From positions 1 to 35,722 of the IMG/VR virus record IMGVR_UViG_3300032516_000087: a DNA stretch of 35,722 nucleotides; one strand, given 5' to 3'. The translations under genes and the position numbers were made by a program. This stretch comes from a virus. The notes under the pieces are model-generated. The model was given only the letters and a program-made list of their open reading frames with translations, made no database searches and had not been told where the DNA came from. Below are positions 9,001-14,609 of the stretch, one piece after another; position 1 is the first letter of the stretch; the number at the start of each line of letters is the position of its first letter.

Positions 9001-9762
9001 CGCAATCTCCCCCAGGCTCAAGCCGGGGATCGTCGTCGCGTAATCGCCTTTGCCGGCGGGTGCCCCCGCCAAAGTGAGCGCCTTCGATGCTGCTCGCGCT
9101 GTTTTCACCCACTCGGGCGCGGACGCATCCATGCCCTGATAGAACCCGCCGCCCGCCGCTTGCAGGTGCGTAGGCTGATCGTGGATCTGCTTGCCGATGG
9201 CGCCCGCGGTTTGGATCGCCGACAGCTTGAACGGGTCGCCGGTGGCGCCGGGCGCCGGGCCAGCAACCACGCCGCCCGGTTGCGCCAGGCGCGCGGTGTC
9301 GGCCGCCGCCGCATCGTCGGCCACGCGCTGCGCCGCCGAATCGGCCTTGAAACTGCCGCTGCGCGCCACCGGATCGGCGACGATCTTGCGCGGCACGTCC
9401 GGGAACCCGGACATCACCGAGCCGGGAATCGGCACCGTGGCCGGTTCCACGACCCCGCTTGGGATCAGTCCGCTGTCCGCGGCGGCGGTCGACATCGGCG
9501 CGCCGGTGGTGTCCTGGCCGGAAACCCCGAGCTTCCCGATCACCCCGAGCGCCGCCGATTTGGTGCGCTCGAGCACGCTCGGCCGGGTCTTGGCATCGAA
9601 CGCCTCACGGAATTTGCCGACCGTGGCATCGTCGGCGCCTTCGGTGAACAGCGTTTTTGCTACGTTGTCGGCGAACCAGTTGACGCGCTTGGCCTCACGC
9701 GTGGCACTGTCGGCCTCCCCGGCGAACTCGGGCGAAGCAGCGTATTCCGACCAGCCGGCCAT
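1..9762 (-). CDS. Giant polyvalent virion protein (ParB-like, nucleotidyltransferase, zeta-type kinase, N6-methyltransferase, SNF2-like helicase), 3' end outside window
   Basis: One minus-strand frame is open from the ATG at 9762 to the window edge, giving 3,254 visible residues. Domains in order: Ala/Gly-rich hydrophobic stretch (about 245-300); Ala/Pro linker (about 570-595); ddrB/ParB-like domain (about 620-790) with a helical extension to about 920; second Ala/Pro linker; nucleotidyltransferase (about 1125-1330) with GGTYNPVQTGH at 1133-1143 and SSSVARR from 1287; zeta-toxin-type kinase (about 1410-1570) with Walker A GGGGSGKG at 1421-1428; Gly/Pro linker (about 1650-1797); N6-adenine methyltransferase with EPGAGIG at 1955 and IGNWPF around 2020; SNF2-like helicase with GAGKT at 2649, DEAH at 2827 and QREGR at 3180. 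Families of this build (DarB, Bcep22-type giant proteins, 'polyvalent proteins') are packaged and injected to shield phage DNA from host defenses. That role is inferred here. The start lies 3 bases after the upstream stop. Two small genes overlap the Gly/Pro linker in another frame. Confidence 0.9.
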   Translation of the reverse strand, partial: MAGWSEYAASPEFAGEADSATREAKRVNWFADNVAKTLFTEGADDATVGKFREAFDAKTRPSVLERTKSAALGVIGKLGVSGQDTTGAPMSTAAADSGLIPSGVVEPATVPIPGSVMSGFPDVPRKIVADPVARSGSFKADSAAQRVADDAAAADTARLAQPGGVVAGPAPGATGDPFKLSAIQTAGAIGKQIHDQPTHLQAAGGGFYQGMDASAPEWVKTARAASKALTLAGAPAGKGDYATTIPGLSLGEIASLGPSVAFSVVSLGSSAIAGAIGRVMGAAGGAAGAKAASFASTAGASYWSGFRMAANQFQTDWREHLDQIRKSNKVGPITDEEWNNARAWWGDLATAYGHYEGAGEAVGNTAELAIFRAAVRSRLGRLFGKATTTRFLSKTALGLGLENLSEAGTQLGQSDVEAQAGMGGERRSFTSPEDWWQSAREVAGVTTAQTVLTAGVLGAGHQIRRRATGQNIQDAADAKTAAETEAATAAARVARNDAITKWRDEGLSTGRKVPPPAPPAAPAAPPAGAAPAPSPAPAPAPQPTVYAEDMPDLSKQNRDRERAASRTQIAAIAGNPDFERAGISNSSELGAPMASVKGSADQAIPPAQTGRAETVIFPDGSKVPARYAVVEADSVLASNRVDGSSVLEYGNPPAGSIVALNNARTIGITEGYKRGTANNYRAQLVAAAPGLELDPAVIAAMKAPLLVRVYDDKINANKDLGRLSNASHALGTSSAERAMNDGRLLDVSKLSRTEGDVLHADNDALIRSFLESVPANERADLIAADGSYTKQLRTRVEDALVARAYRSPEIVSLAVETADPEIGNVLRAMREAAPAWARLPAMGDLDLRTPLVHGAWALVDAKARGMKPSEVLRQADLLGADPMQTAFTRLFVENVRSPKRMAARLQAIAEAAEVELSNRASMFAVAPRSKEQILEQATATAAPATRAQKLSGRGQAAPDNGGGPREGERAAGQRATPERPVQEVTDLPLAARVARATEQATGGMFGEEPAPPAKPAPAAPAAPAVFGLKSHTPAEIRAAAAAKEQAAKAAAKPAPATGPAVKVDQTDLFATQATMFPAGTRSPGVPAAPAPVEAVAAKPATVQRGQSPPGGAKYERPASGMPPKGKPLVLMFGGTYNPVQTGHVQAAEEAKQYAEAQGYTVQAVVMAPVGQKLADAKTQAKGEPSVSLAHRAAMLNLAVAGHAGIEVAAGPGTEADNWVGKLKRTQLADWGAAHYPGATIVNITGEDQAVGHPPGFPSIYMGDVDTSHDGYYYLAMARSDEQMAAKSSSVARREMLQGRPAPAGVLVPAVEAYYRDKVLKPAGIKPAPKRIELAHAGNIVVNGKEYPLTWQLPKTPRTLAADDPLMRDTFPAHAPHAALFDTAYPESLAAERGAWRQSVLDHVLGQVTPPGRKPILWVMAGGGGSGKGYVMGKLQEHGVLPVKRHNVVFVDADNIKMQAPEWDLFAAAKDGRGGSRLHEESSALAKLIVETARGKGLDVVFDATMANVGKGLGVLQAWRDAGYEIRVHGVATDPQTAVIRAYNRALENNRWVPWGEVLLAHKALAADFQRYAGIADELSLWDGNGADPFLVARNAVTPDGIDVTDKQAYNWWRRDGENIQVTTANAKEFNDGTKTLYDVLGGISEGHRQDRQQGIFGEPRGPSISESGVRTYQAGRGIGEPGDTEVRPPETSPGQPPAVQTGVSDEQLPGNGPTGIAGSEPAAVPGNGEVGPTGAVGGPVRGGNGATGNGPVDAGPREGEQPAAPATPGDVHPTAEPGAGIGVLGNAPVSGPEIPTKSGRNYYFSRPTDLSYEGGWLTKARQNVAAVKLVKELATAGRQATPDEQAILGQYTGWGASELANGIFGTKMQAADKLRATIEKNKRWRSPTHSESETLKVFDTSWGKLYDEVKALLTPEEWKEAAASTQFAHWTSKDVVRSMWAGAQRLGFHGGTVLEPGAGIGVFPGLMPAGIAVNSAYTGIELDPIAGAMLKQLMPDERIRVESYFDSKLPHDFYDVAIGNWPFANWRVIADPEYKRNGFLLHDYFFAKTMDRIKPGGLMIAVTSHGTMDKGNAAARQYLAERADLIGAVRLPQTAFKKNAGTEVVTDVLFLRKKVAGTEFAQAQPWAELREVQTTEGPAIVNEYFVAHPEMVLGSHSLQGSMRKALEYTVLPREGNIADHFAAAVATLPENVFAAQAGSAAGNMQTLVRDLDPANKKEGAFYLSKAGVLMLTHAGIGQRAEVQDQVIKDYVPLRDAVKQAHLDQLNDGDWEKSRKAMLAEYKRFVAKNGRLMANTPYTRTVIEEDPITGEDREVERKYRRWKHLPKFQTDPEFVFVRALERLNEETDQITDAPILHERVLMAPKVPEIRTPQDAMLHVLNETGRVDMPAIAAKMGLTEAQTVDALGDAVWKTPAGTYQVADQYLSGNVRKKLSEAEAAAAVDRRFEKNVAVLRTVLPSNLTFDQIDAELGMSWIPSEHYQEFMASEAGVPGVTSTYNKAGGIWTVDKGNAWTEDHNSKYATVATVPASLVLEHALNKAPLLVMDTIRERGQPVRHVLNPELTATANAALDAMRHDFKTWLWSDDKRRATLVEHYNENFNTTVARQFDGRHLTLPGTALKYGGGAIFDHVKRAIWRIIQDGNTYLAHAVGAGKTIEMVASAMEQKRLGLLRKPMFIVPRHMLQQIAQEWLDLYPTARLMLADENGFHTSKRREWVGRVALSDLDGVVMTHSSFKLLDLDPAFKVKLIEQQLDEFRAALAEAGGTEAQPTGRVTSTGKPAMAYSQDPTVKQIQATIERLKQRLTAAASSVGKDQGAMFSDLGVDMLYVDEAHLYRKLEFATQRKVKGLDPNGSDRAFDLWMKTRWLDERNPGRSLVMASGTPVTNTIAELYTVKRYMAPQLLHEKGLSRFDDWATMFGREQTEVEPTVSGDYENVTRFTSFVNVPEMTQMFRSFADVLTSDDLAKKLGDRRPKVFNGARAIHIAETNSYNEYKPVLKARVDASKAFRRSFAQPHNPDPVIAIIGDGRLAAMDVRYMEPSAPNDPQSKLNVLADGVIADYHKSANIEYQTRDRKALSPLKGGTQMVFADLGFGEGVTVKHGFDGRAWFTKRLIQGGIKPSEIAFMADHKTGLKKQALFTAVNDGKIKVLVGTTISMGVGTNAQNRLFAEHHMDVPWYPADLEQREGRIVRTGNQNPVVYLHAYSTKGSYDQTMWQMVAAKQRFIDQAMSGDPNLRTIEDLSPESDYATAAAMTSDDP
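4281..4649 (-). CDS. Nested small protein of unknown function, overlapping the polyvalent gene in another frame
   Basis: A 122-residue protein is read in a different frame from the polyvalent gene that covers the same DNA. GGAG at 4656-4659 sits 6 bases before the ATG, inside the last codons of the preceding small gene. Residues 1 to about 88 look like an ordinary folded, mostly helical protein rich in Gln, Met, Leu and Glu, starting MSNYREMVRLALR. By hand count about 51 of the first 61 codons after the start end in G or C, against about 19 of 61 for the polyvalent frame over the same bases. After about residue 88 the sequence becomes Ser/Thr/Pro-rich and runs over the methyltransferase N-terminus to a TAA at 4281, so the tail may be incidental. 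I do not recognise a family. Its position beside a zeta-type kinase domain makes an antitoxin-like role conceivable, but nothing in the sequence shows it. Confidence 0.7.
   Translation of the reverse strand: MSNYREMVRLALRDQNPQLYREMEKSGQLAPWVVQYAEEMAQQVTDLSMQDHAKANNLPHLQRLAMFTQQQNQAQELVFSEMLQFRALKSLPSQDETTTSPGLPTYPMRAAGSPKPGRTSPR
4653..4871 (-). CDS. Nested 72-residue protein of unknown function, overlapping the polyvalent gene
   Basis: The protein begins MALKPFTMSSEESRRVIDK and is charged, with no membrane segment and a Pro-rich C-terminus. AAAGGAG at 4879-4885 lies 7 bases before the ATG, one of the best ribosome-binding sites in the window. The gene is in the same frame as the next nested gene, whose ATG follows its TAA by 3 bases, so the two look like a small operon. 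It starts where the zeta-type kinase domain of the overlapping polyvalent protein ends. By hand count roughly 73% of its codons end in G or C, against roughly 43% in the polyvalent frame. No family recognised. The alternative is a fortuitous ORF, but start-site quality and codon bias argue against that. Confidence 0.65.
   Translation of the reverse strand: MALKPFTMSSEESRRVIDKIGSKEFSASPEGLASAKAVSERIKRDEELENLGIPKYGHPKLPLVNPPPFKPE
4879..4885 (-). promoter_or_regulatory. Strong ribosome-binding site of the first nested gene
   Basis: AAAGGAG is spaced 7 bases from the ATG at 4871. It lies inside the coding sequence of the polyvalent protein, at the end of the kinase domain, and marks a translation start internal to that gene. 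Confidence 0.65.
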
Positions 9763-9765
9763 GGG

Positions 9766-11250
9766 TCAATACCCGAACCGTTGGGTGTTGACCGCGGGCG
9801 CGGCAGGGCCCGGACCAGGCTTCGCGGCGCCAGGCATCGGCACCCTCATCTTTCCGGCCTTCACCGCAGCCTCGGTTTCGCGCACCGCGCGCTGTGCCGC
9901 CGCCGCCGGGTTCATCGGCGACTCTCCGGTGGCGTAGTCGGCCGCCAGCGACGCCGCTCCGGCTTTGGCGAGCTCGGAGTTCTCGCCGGTCATTTCCCCG
10001 AGCGGCCCCGACTTGAGGATCTTGTAAACCTCGTCCGACGCGCGCGAAGCGCGCGGGTCGTTCCGCACCTTTTCCGCCAGCGCCCCCTTGATTTGGGCCA
10101 CCGCCTCGCGCGAGTCGGCGCCGATCGTCGCCGCCTTGATCGTGGCCCCGGCATGGATCCCGGCCGCCTGCACCGTGGCCGCTGCCGTGACTTTGGTGCG
10201 CGCCATCTCGTTCGGAGCCTTGACCCCCTCGAGCGCGATTTCGCGCTTGCCGATGGCCTGCTCTTTGGCCAATTCCTTGGCCGTTTCGGCTACCTGCTTC
10301 GCCCGTTCCTTGGCCATATCGAGCCAGGTTTTCGGGTCGAGCATCGCCACCATCTGCGCCTGCGCCTGGTCGGGCGTCATGGTCCGCTCGATCAACGGGC
10401 GCGGGCCTGGCCGCGGGTCGTATTCCGACACCACCACGCCGCCATCGGGCAGCGGCTTGATGTCCGCAACCCGGTGCCCGTTCGGATACCGCTGGTTGTA
10501 TAGCTGCACCATCGGCCGCGCGTCGCCGCCCGCGAGTGCTGCGGCGGCGCCTTTCAAGGCGTCGGCGTAATTGAGCCGCGCCGAATCGGCCATGCCTTGA
10601 ATCGCCTGTTCCTGGTAGCGCATCGAACCGCGCGCGCTGGCGATGCGGTACATCGTTTCGAAGTACGTCACCGGCGAGGCCGCGCCCAACTGCGCCGGCT
10701 GGCCCGGCTGGGTACGGGTGGCCGGCCGACTAGGCGTCATGCCCCCAGGTCCAACCCCTGCCATCGGCCCGACCGCGCCAGGGGCACTCTGAACTGCACC
10801 ACGAATCCCAGCGGAGACTGGCGAGGCGACCTCGCCGGGCCCCGCCGCGACCGGCGGCGCGCCGCCCTGATCCGGCATCGGCGCGTAGGCCGGCGGTTCC
10901 CCGTTCGGCTGCGGCAACTGCATGGTCGCAGGCGGCGGCACGCCGACGTCGGCCCCCGGTCCCATGGCGCCCGCGGTCGGCGCGGGGCTCGCCCCCGGCT
11001 GTTGGCCGAAGGTCGCCTTGCCAATCGTGGCAGAAATCTCGGCCTCAGTCGCCAGATCATTTTCGCGCTGCTTGCGCTCGCTCGCGCTGGCCGCGCTTTG
11101 ATCCTGGAGCAGCGACAACCGTTGCTTGCCTTCCTCGAGCGCCAGGTCGCGCTGCGACTTGGCGTACTCGTCGGTGGCCGCCTGCCGCCGAAAATCGTTG
11201 AGGCCGCGAATTGCGACCCCGCCGGCTGCCATCGCTGCGCCGAGATTCAT
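9766..11250 (-). CDS. Candidate internal virion/ejection protein, 494 residues
   Basis: The N-terminus is a short hydrophobic Gly/Ala stretch (MNLGAAMAAGGVAIRG) followed by a charged helical region. A long Pro/Gly/Ala-rich low-complexity segment runs from about residue 80 to 190. The C-terminal half is Ala/Lys/Glu-rich and predicted helical, broken by repeated Ala-Thr-Ile runs around residues 350-385. No enzyme motif is visible. Composition and position, between another putative ejection protein and the giant polyvalent gene, suggest a DNA-ejection protein packaged inside the capsid, as with the gp14/gp15/gp16 set of T7. This is inference from context. The start has a GAGGG 7 bases upstream, and the gene follows the previous stop by 10 bases. 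Confidence 0.75.
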   Translation of the reverse strand: MNLGAAMAAGGVAIRGLNDFRRQAATDEYAKSQRDLALEEGKQRLSLLQDQSAASASERKQRENDLATEAEISATIGKATFGQQPGASPAPTAGAMGPGADVGVPPPATMQLPQPNGEPPAYAPMPDQGGAPPVAAGPGEVASPVSAGIRGAVQSAPGAVGPMAGVGPGGMTPSRPATRTQPGQPAQLGAASPVTYFETMYRIASARGSMRYQEQAIQGMADSARLNYADALKGAAAALAGGDARPMVQLYNQRYPNGHRVADIKPLPDGGVVVSEYDPRPGPRPLIERTMTPDQAQAQMVAMLDPKTWLDMAKERAKQVAETAKELAKEQAIGKREIALEGVKAPNEMARTKVTAAATVQAAGIHAGATIKAATIGADSREAVAQIKGALAEKVRNDPRASRASDEVYKILKSGPLGEMTGENSELAKAGAASLAADYATGESPMNPAAAAQRAVRETEAAVKAGKMRVPMPGAAKPGPGPAAPAVNTQRFGY

Positions 11251-11260
11251 GGTCTGACCC

Positions 11261-12064
11261 TCATCCGTACCACTGATCGCCGCCGGGAGATACGCCCCAG
11301 CCCGCTGTCGGATTGTTCCAGTTGATGCCGGTGCCCGTGTTGTTGTTGATTACGGTGCTGCCACCGATCAATTTGCCCCAATCGACCTTGCCGGCGGCGT
11401 TGCCAATCGCACCGATCACCTGCCCGGTGTTGTACGCCTGGTTCTCCGCCACCCCGTAATTCAGACCGGCGTTCGAGGAATACTGATTGCCGGCCGAGCC
11501 CAGGCCAGCGACCACGGAACCCGGCAACCCGCGGCCGATGTTGGCGATTTGCAGGCGTTTGTTCCAGGCGCTCTCCGATACCGAGCGCCGCGCCGTGTTG
11601 GCCGCGCCAGCTTCCGCCCCGGCGCCCTGCCCAGCCAGGATCCGATATTGCGAGCTTGCCGCGCCGCTGGTCGGGTCGACGCCGTAGCCGGCCATGCGCC
11701 GGCCCAGGCCCGCCGCGGCGCGCCCGTAGGCCCCGGCGACGTCGGCCTTCGCCGCCCCCGCTTCCGATTCGATCCGGGCCGGGGAGTCCCAGGCTTGCGC
11801 TTCGCCGACCATGCTTTTCTCGAGCGGCGCGTAGACGTCTTTGTACGTCTGCCATTGCTCGTTGGCGATCGCCTGTTGCTGGCGGGCAATCTCCAACTGC
11901 CCCGCATTGGCATCTTTGGCTTGGTTGCTCGCCTTGCGCGAGGCGTTCGCGCCAAGCACGGCGCCTCCGATGCTGACAGCGGCCATCACCCCGGTCGCCA
12001 CCTGGCAGGTGTGCCGCAAGCGCAAACCGCACTCGTAGTCGTGTTCGCGGTCGACGTGGCCCAT
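11261..12064 (-). CDS. Candidate internal virion/ejection protein (T7 gp14-like context), 267 residues
   Basis: This is an Ala/Gly/Gln-rich protein. A hydrophobic glycine-zipper segment at residues 27-40 (MAAVSIGGAVLGANAS) is followed by a helical Ala/Gln region, then a Gly/Asn-rich C-terminus ending in a Trp-Asn-Asn-rich stretch. Small proteins with one N-terminal hydrophobic segment and an Ala/Gln helix are common just before the large ejection proteins of podoviruses, and that is the role I infer. The ATG at 12064 follows the GNAT stop by one base and has a GGGGGA about 5 bases upstream. An internal ATG at 11986 (residue 27) is a possible alternative, since residues 1-26 are His/Cys/Arg-rich and not typical of the family. 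Confidence 0.72.
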   Translation of the reverse strand: MGHVDREHDYECGLRLRHTCQVATGVMAAVSIGGAVLGANASRKASNQAKDANAGQLEIARQQQAIANEQWQTYKDVYAPLEKSMVGEAQAWDSPARIESEAGAAKADVAGAYGRAAAGLGRRMAGYGVDPTSGAASSQYRILAGQGAGAEAGAANTARRSVSESAWNKRLQIANIGRGLPGSVVAGLGSAGNQYSSNAGLNYGVAENQAYNTGQVIGAIGNAAGKVDWGKLIGGSTVINNNTGTGINWNNPTAGWGVSPGGDQWYG

Positions 12065-12065
12065 A

Positions 12066-12527
12066 TCAATCCCCCAGGTACTTGGTGAAAAGGCGCTCGG
12101 TTTCCCGCCAGCCCAGGCGCAGGAGGATCGGCCCCATATTCAATGACAGTTTGGTGCCGGTGAAAATCTTGCGCACGCCGCGCGCGCGCAATTCTTCTTC
12201 GGCGCGAATGAACAGCTGGATCCCGGTGCGCCCTTTGCGGTACTCCGGGGCGATGAAATAAATGTCCGTGAATCCCATCAGCGTCGATTTGTAATGCGGG
12301 TGCGTACGGATGATCGAAAGGTGGTAGCCGACCAACTCGGTGCGATCGGCGCGTGCGGTGAGCACTTGCAGCATGTCCTGGCGGTCGCACTCGGCGTACC
12401 ACTCCCAATCGGGGTCGAGTTTGATGTGGTCGCGCTCGCCGGCCACTTCCGCCCAATGCAGCGGCAGCAGGCGCTCGATTTCAGAGCGCACGGTCGACCA
12501 GGGTTCGATTTGGAAGCTGATCGTCAT
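12066..12527 (-). CDS. GNAT-fold acetyltransferase-like protein, 153 residues
   Basis: The central part matches the GCN5-related N-acetyltransferase fold. A beta strand (FTDIYFIAPEY) leads into the acetyl-CoA loop RKGRTG (residues 97-102), followed by a long amphipathic helix and a terminal region (GPILLRLGWRETE) typical of motif B. The N-terminal about 60 residues are Trp- and Glu-rich. GNAT-like proteins occur among virion genes of several podoviruses next to ejection proteins. Whether this one acetylates a host target or is only a structural derivative cannot be told from sequence. Its ATG overlaps the stop of the preceding small gene as ATGA, which implies coupled translation. Confidence 0.82.
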   Translation of the reverse strand: MTISFQIEPWSTVRSEIERLLPLHWAEVAGERDHIKLDPDWEWYAECDRQDMLQVLTARADRTELVGYHLSIIRTHPHYKSTLMGFTDIYFIAPEYRKGRTGIQLFIRAEEELRARGVRKIFTGTKLSLNMGPILLRLGWRETERLFTKYLGD

Positions 12528-12709
12528 GGTTTTGGGATGCGCTCACGGAGCGAACGCAAGCGGTCCAACATCACCGCCGAGTCGTTCGGTATGGGGTGGC
12601 CGTTTGCCAGAGCTTCGATCGCGCTCCAGATGGCATCCAGCTGATCCCCGACCGGGGGGTATTGTTCGGCCCGCTTGCGCCGGTAGTCGGCAGGGTGTTC
12701 GATTTTCAT
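12524..12709 (-). CDS. Small protein of unknown function, 61 residues
   Basis: The reading frame could start farther upstream, but the ATG at 12709 overlaps the stop of the previous gene as ATGA and gives a compact helical protein (MKIEHPADYRRKRAEQYPP). The GNAT gene in turn overlaps its stop with ATGA, so it sits inside a translationally coupled chain. The Tyr-Pro-Pro-x-Gly-Asp-Gln-Leu-Asp motif near residues 17-25 is one I associate with small phage proteins encoded beside tail-fiber genes. A tail-fiber assembly or accessory role is possible but not shown. Confidence 0.75.
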   Translation of the reverse strand: MKIEHPADYRRKRAEQYPPVGDQLDAIWSAIEALANGHPIPNDSAVMLDRLRSLRERIPKP

Positions 12710-13095
12710 ACCGTGACGCTCCCGGTCCAGTCCAAGTAACGCGCCGATGCAATTATCACTGAATACGTGCCCGCGCTGCCGAAAACAATCTCCGCCGATC
12801 CGTCCGTGACGACATAGCTGGTGTTGTCCACGAACACCCGGCACGGCCGCGGCACCGGGTCGAGCGTGGCGTGCAGCGAACTCGGATACGTGATGGTTGG
12901 CGTCGGGCACGTGGTCTTGTTGGTGAAATCGTGCAGGTTCAGGTCGAAATACTGCGTGGCCGGGTCCAGCTGGCCGTCCGTTTGCACCATCGTCAGGGTG
13001 GGATCGGCTGGGGGGCGCACCCACTCGAAGCGTGGCGCGTGGCCAACCTCGACGATCGCCCCGGTCTGATTGTTGAACACGGCGAAGTCACTCAT
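12706..13095 (-). CDS. Small tail-associated protein, 129 residues
   Basis: This is a mostly beta protein. The C-terminal about 45 residues (from PCRVFVDNTSYVVTDGSAE) resemble a short Ig-like or fiber-end sandwich, and the N-terminal part starts MSDFAVFNNQTGAIVEVGH. No signal peptide or enzyme motif is seen. It is coupled by ATGA overlap to the tip protein upstream and by another to the 61-residue gene downstream. Placement right after a J-like fiber gene suggests it caps or helps assemble that fiber. Specific function unknown. Confidence 0.75.
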   Translation of the reverse strand: MSDFAVFNNQTGAIVEVGHAPRFEWVRPPADPTLTMVQTDGQLDPATQYFDLNLHDFTNKTTCPTPTITYPSSLHATLDPVPRPCRVFVDNTSYVVTDGSAEIVFGSAGTYSVIIASARYLDWTGSVTV

Positions 13096-14609
13096 CGTTT
13101 GAGCCCGAGAATGAAGGCCGTGGTGCTCACGATGTCGCCATAGCCCAGCAAGTCAGCGCCGCGCTCGCGCGCCCACAGTACCACCGTATTCCAGGCCGGA
13201 TCGGCCATGAACACGCACTGTCCCGGCGCGGCGAAGCGGTTGATGTTGTTCGGGTAGCCCACCTGCCGGCTGATGGTCTGCCCGTTGTTGCAGGTGACGA
13301 AAAAGGTCAGGTAATTGCCGTCGCCGCCGCTGCCGGGGGAGAACTCCGACACCCAGGAAAACGAACACGGCACCCGCTGCTCGTCGTTGTTGTAGAACAC
13401 CATGACCCAAATCGGGATTTCGTCATTCTGCATCCGGTAGGTGTTGGCGTCGGTCTTGCCGTAGGGGAACGTCACGGCCTGCCCGTCGATGGTGAGCGTG
13501 GTGACCGCGGCCTTGCGGATATAGGCGGTGTCGACGACGAGGCGCTCGATCATCGCCCGGCGCATGTAGACCCCAGGCGGTTGCGCGATGCCGGCGTCGT
13601 CGAACCAGTAATCGGTTTTGACGATGAATGGCACCTGCACCTGGCCGGCGCGCCCGTCCGGGTTATTGATCGCCGCGGCGACCAGCGCGTTGTTCGACGC
13701 CACGATGGCATCGCCCCAGGCGTTGACGCGAATCTCCCATGCCTCGAGCGTTTCGTCGGCTGGCACGCCCAGCCCCTGGCCGCGCACTGGCGGGGTTAGG
13801 TACTCGTCGGCCGCCGCCGTGGTGCCGGCGATGGCGAAGGTAGTGGCGCGCACCAGGAACATGGATTCGACGTGCTGGCGGGTGCCCGAGGCTTCCATGC
13901 CGAAGCCGGAAACCATGCCGTTCAGATCCATGCGCACGGTCCAGCGCGCCAGCATGTTGCCGTTGACGTTGGCTTGCGCCAGCTGCGCGGTCTGCACGCT
14001 GACCTTGATGCCGTCGACTGAATCGCCGATTTGCCCGATCGTGGCCTGCGTGGTGATGCTCCAGGTGGCCAGCGAGGTAACCGCGTTGGCCGCGGTGAAG
14101 GTCGATTGCTGCACCAGGGCCACCACTTCGCCGAACTGCGACAATTGCGTGTCGAGCACCACCAGACTGGAGCCGTAGCTGTTCAGCGTCGGAATGATGT
14201 TCTTGTAGATTTCCGAGCCGATGCCGGTCAGCTGGGCTCCTTGCGCGCGGATCGAGCCCTCGGCGTTGCCGATGCGATACACCAGGCCGGTGGTCGGCCG
14301 GTCGATCAGGTCGATACGAGTGCCGAGTTCGCGGAACAGCGCCGAGTTTCTAATCTGATTTTCCAGACTGGAAATGATGGCGCCAACCTCGCCCGGTTTG
14401 GGCGGCCGGTTCCACACCCCAGGCAGATTGTCATTTTGCAGCGGTACGCCCTGATTGCGACCGCCGCCAGAGTTTTTGGCGGCATCAAGGAAATCCTGCG
14501 CCGACAGGTAATCGGTCTTGCCGAAGTGATCGACCAGGGCGCGGAAGGCCGCGCGGACCTCGGGATCCGCGATCGAATCCAGCGGCGGCAGGGCAATGGG
14601 ACGCTTCAC
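13092..14609 (-). CDS. Tail tip/fiber protein with lambda gpJ-like C-terminal fiber region, 505 residues
   Basis: Starts with GTG at 14609, overlapping the stop of the nozzle gene as GTGA. A longer frame exists upstream, but its extra residues are Arg-rich antisense-like sequence within the nozzle gene. Residues 1-80 are a linker/anchor region and 80-200 are helical, coiled-coil-like. Residues 221-240 (ARWTVRMDLNGMVSGFGMEA) followed by an Ala/Thr-rich sandwich match the central fiber of lambda-type tip proteins. The repeat-like YIRKAAVTTLTIDG at 363-376 is the usual 'fiber triple-helix' register. The last 120 residues form a separate beta domain that could contact the receptor or help trimerise. 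The role is host-recognition fiber or tip, inferred from these resemblances. Confidence 0.78.
   Translation of the reverse strand: MKRPIALPPLDSIADPEVRAAFRALVDHFGKTDYLSAQDFLDAAKNSGGGRNQGVPLQNDNLPGVWNRPPKPGEVGAIISSLENQIRNSALFRELGTRIDLIDRPTTGLVYRIGNAEGSIRAQGAQLTGIGSEIYKNIIPTLNSYGSSLVVLDTQLSQFGEVVALVQQSTFTAANAVTSLATWSITTQATIGQIGDSVDGIKVSVQTAQLAQANVNGNMLARWTVRMDLNGMVSGFGMEASGTRQHVESMFLVRATTFAIAGTTAAADEYLTPPVRGQGLGVPADETLEAWEIRVNAWGDAIVASNNALVAAAINNPDGRAGQVQVPFIVKTDYWFDDAGIAQPPGVYMRRAMIERLVVDTAYIRKAAVTTLTIDGQAVTFPYGKTDANTYRMQNDEIPIWVMVFYNNDEQRVPCSFSWVSEFSPGSGGDGNYLTFFVTCNNGQTISRQVGYPNNINRFAAPGQCVFMADPAWNTVVLWARERGADLLGYGDIVSTTAFILGLKR

Noticed and set aside
7957-10503. An 848-codon open frame on the plus strand
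   Set aside because: Arg/Gly/Ala-rich, with no motif, and antisense to the polyvalent gene and a candidate ejection gene that are coherent on the minus strand.
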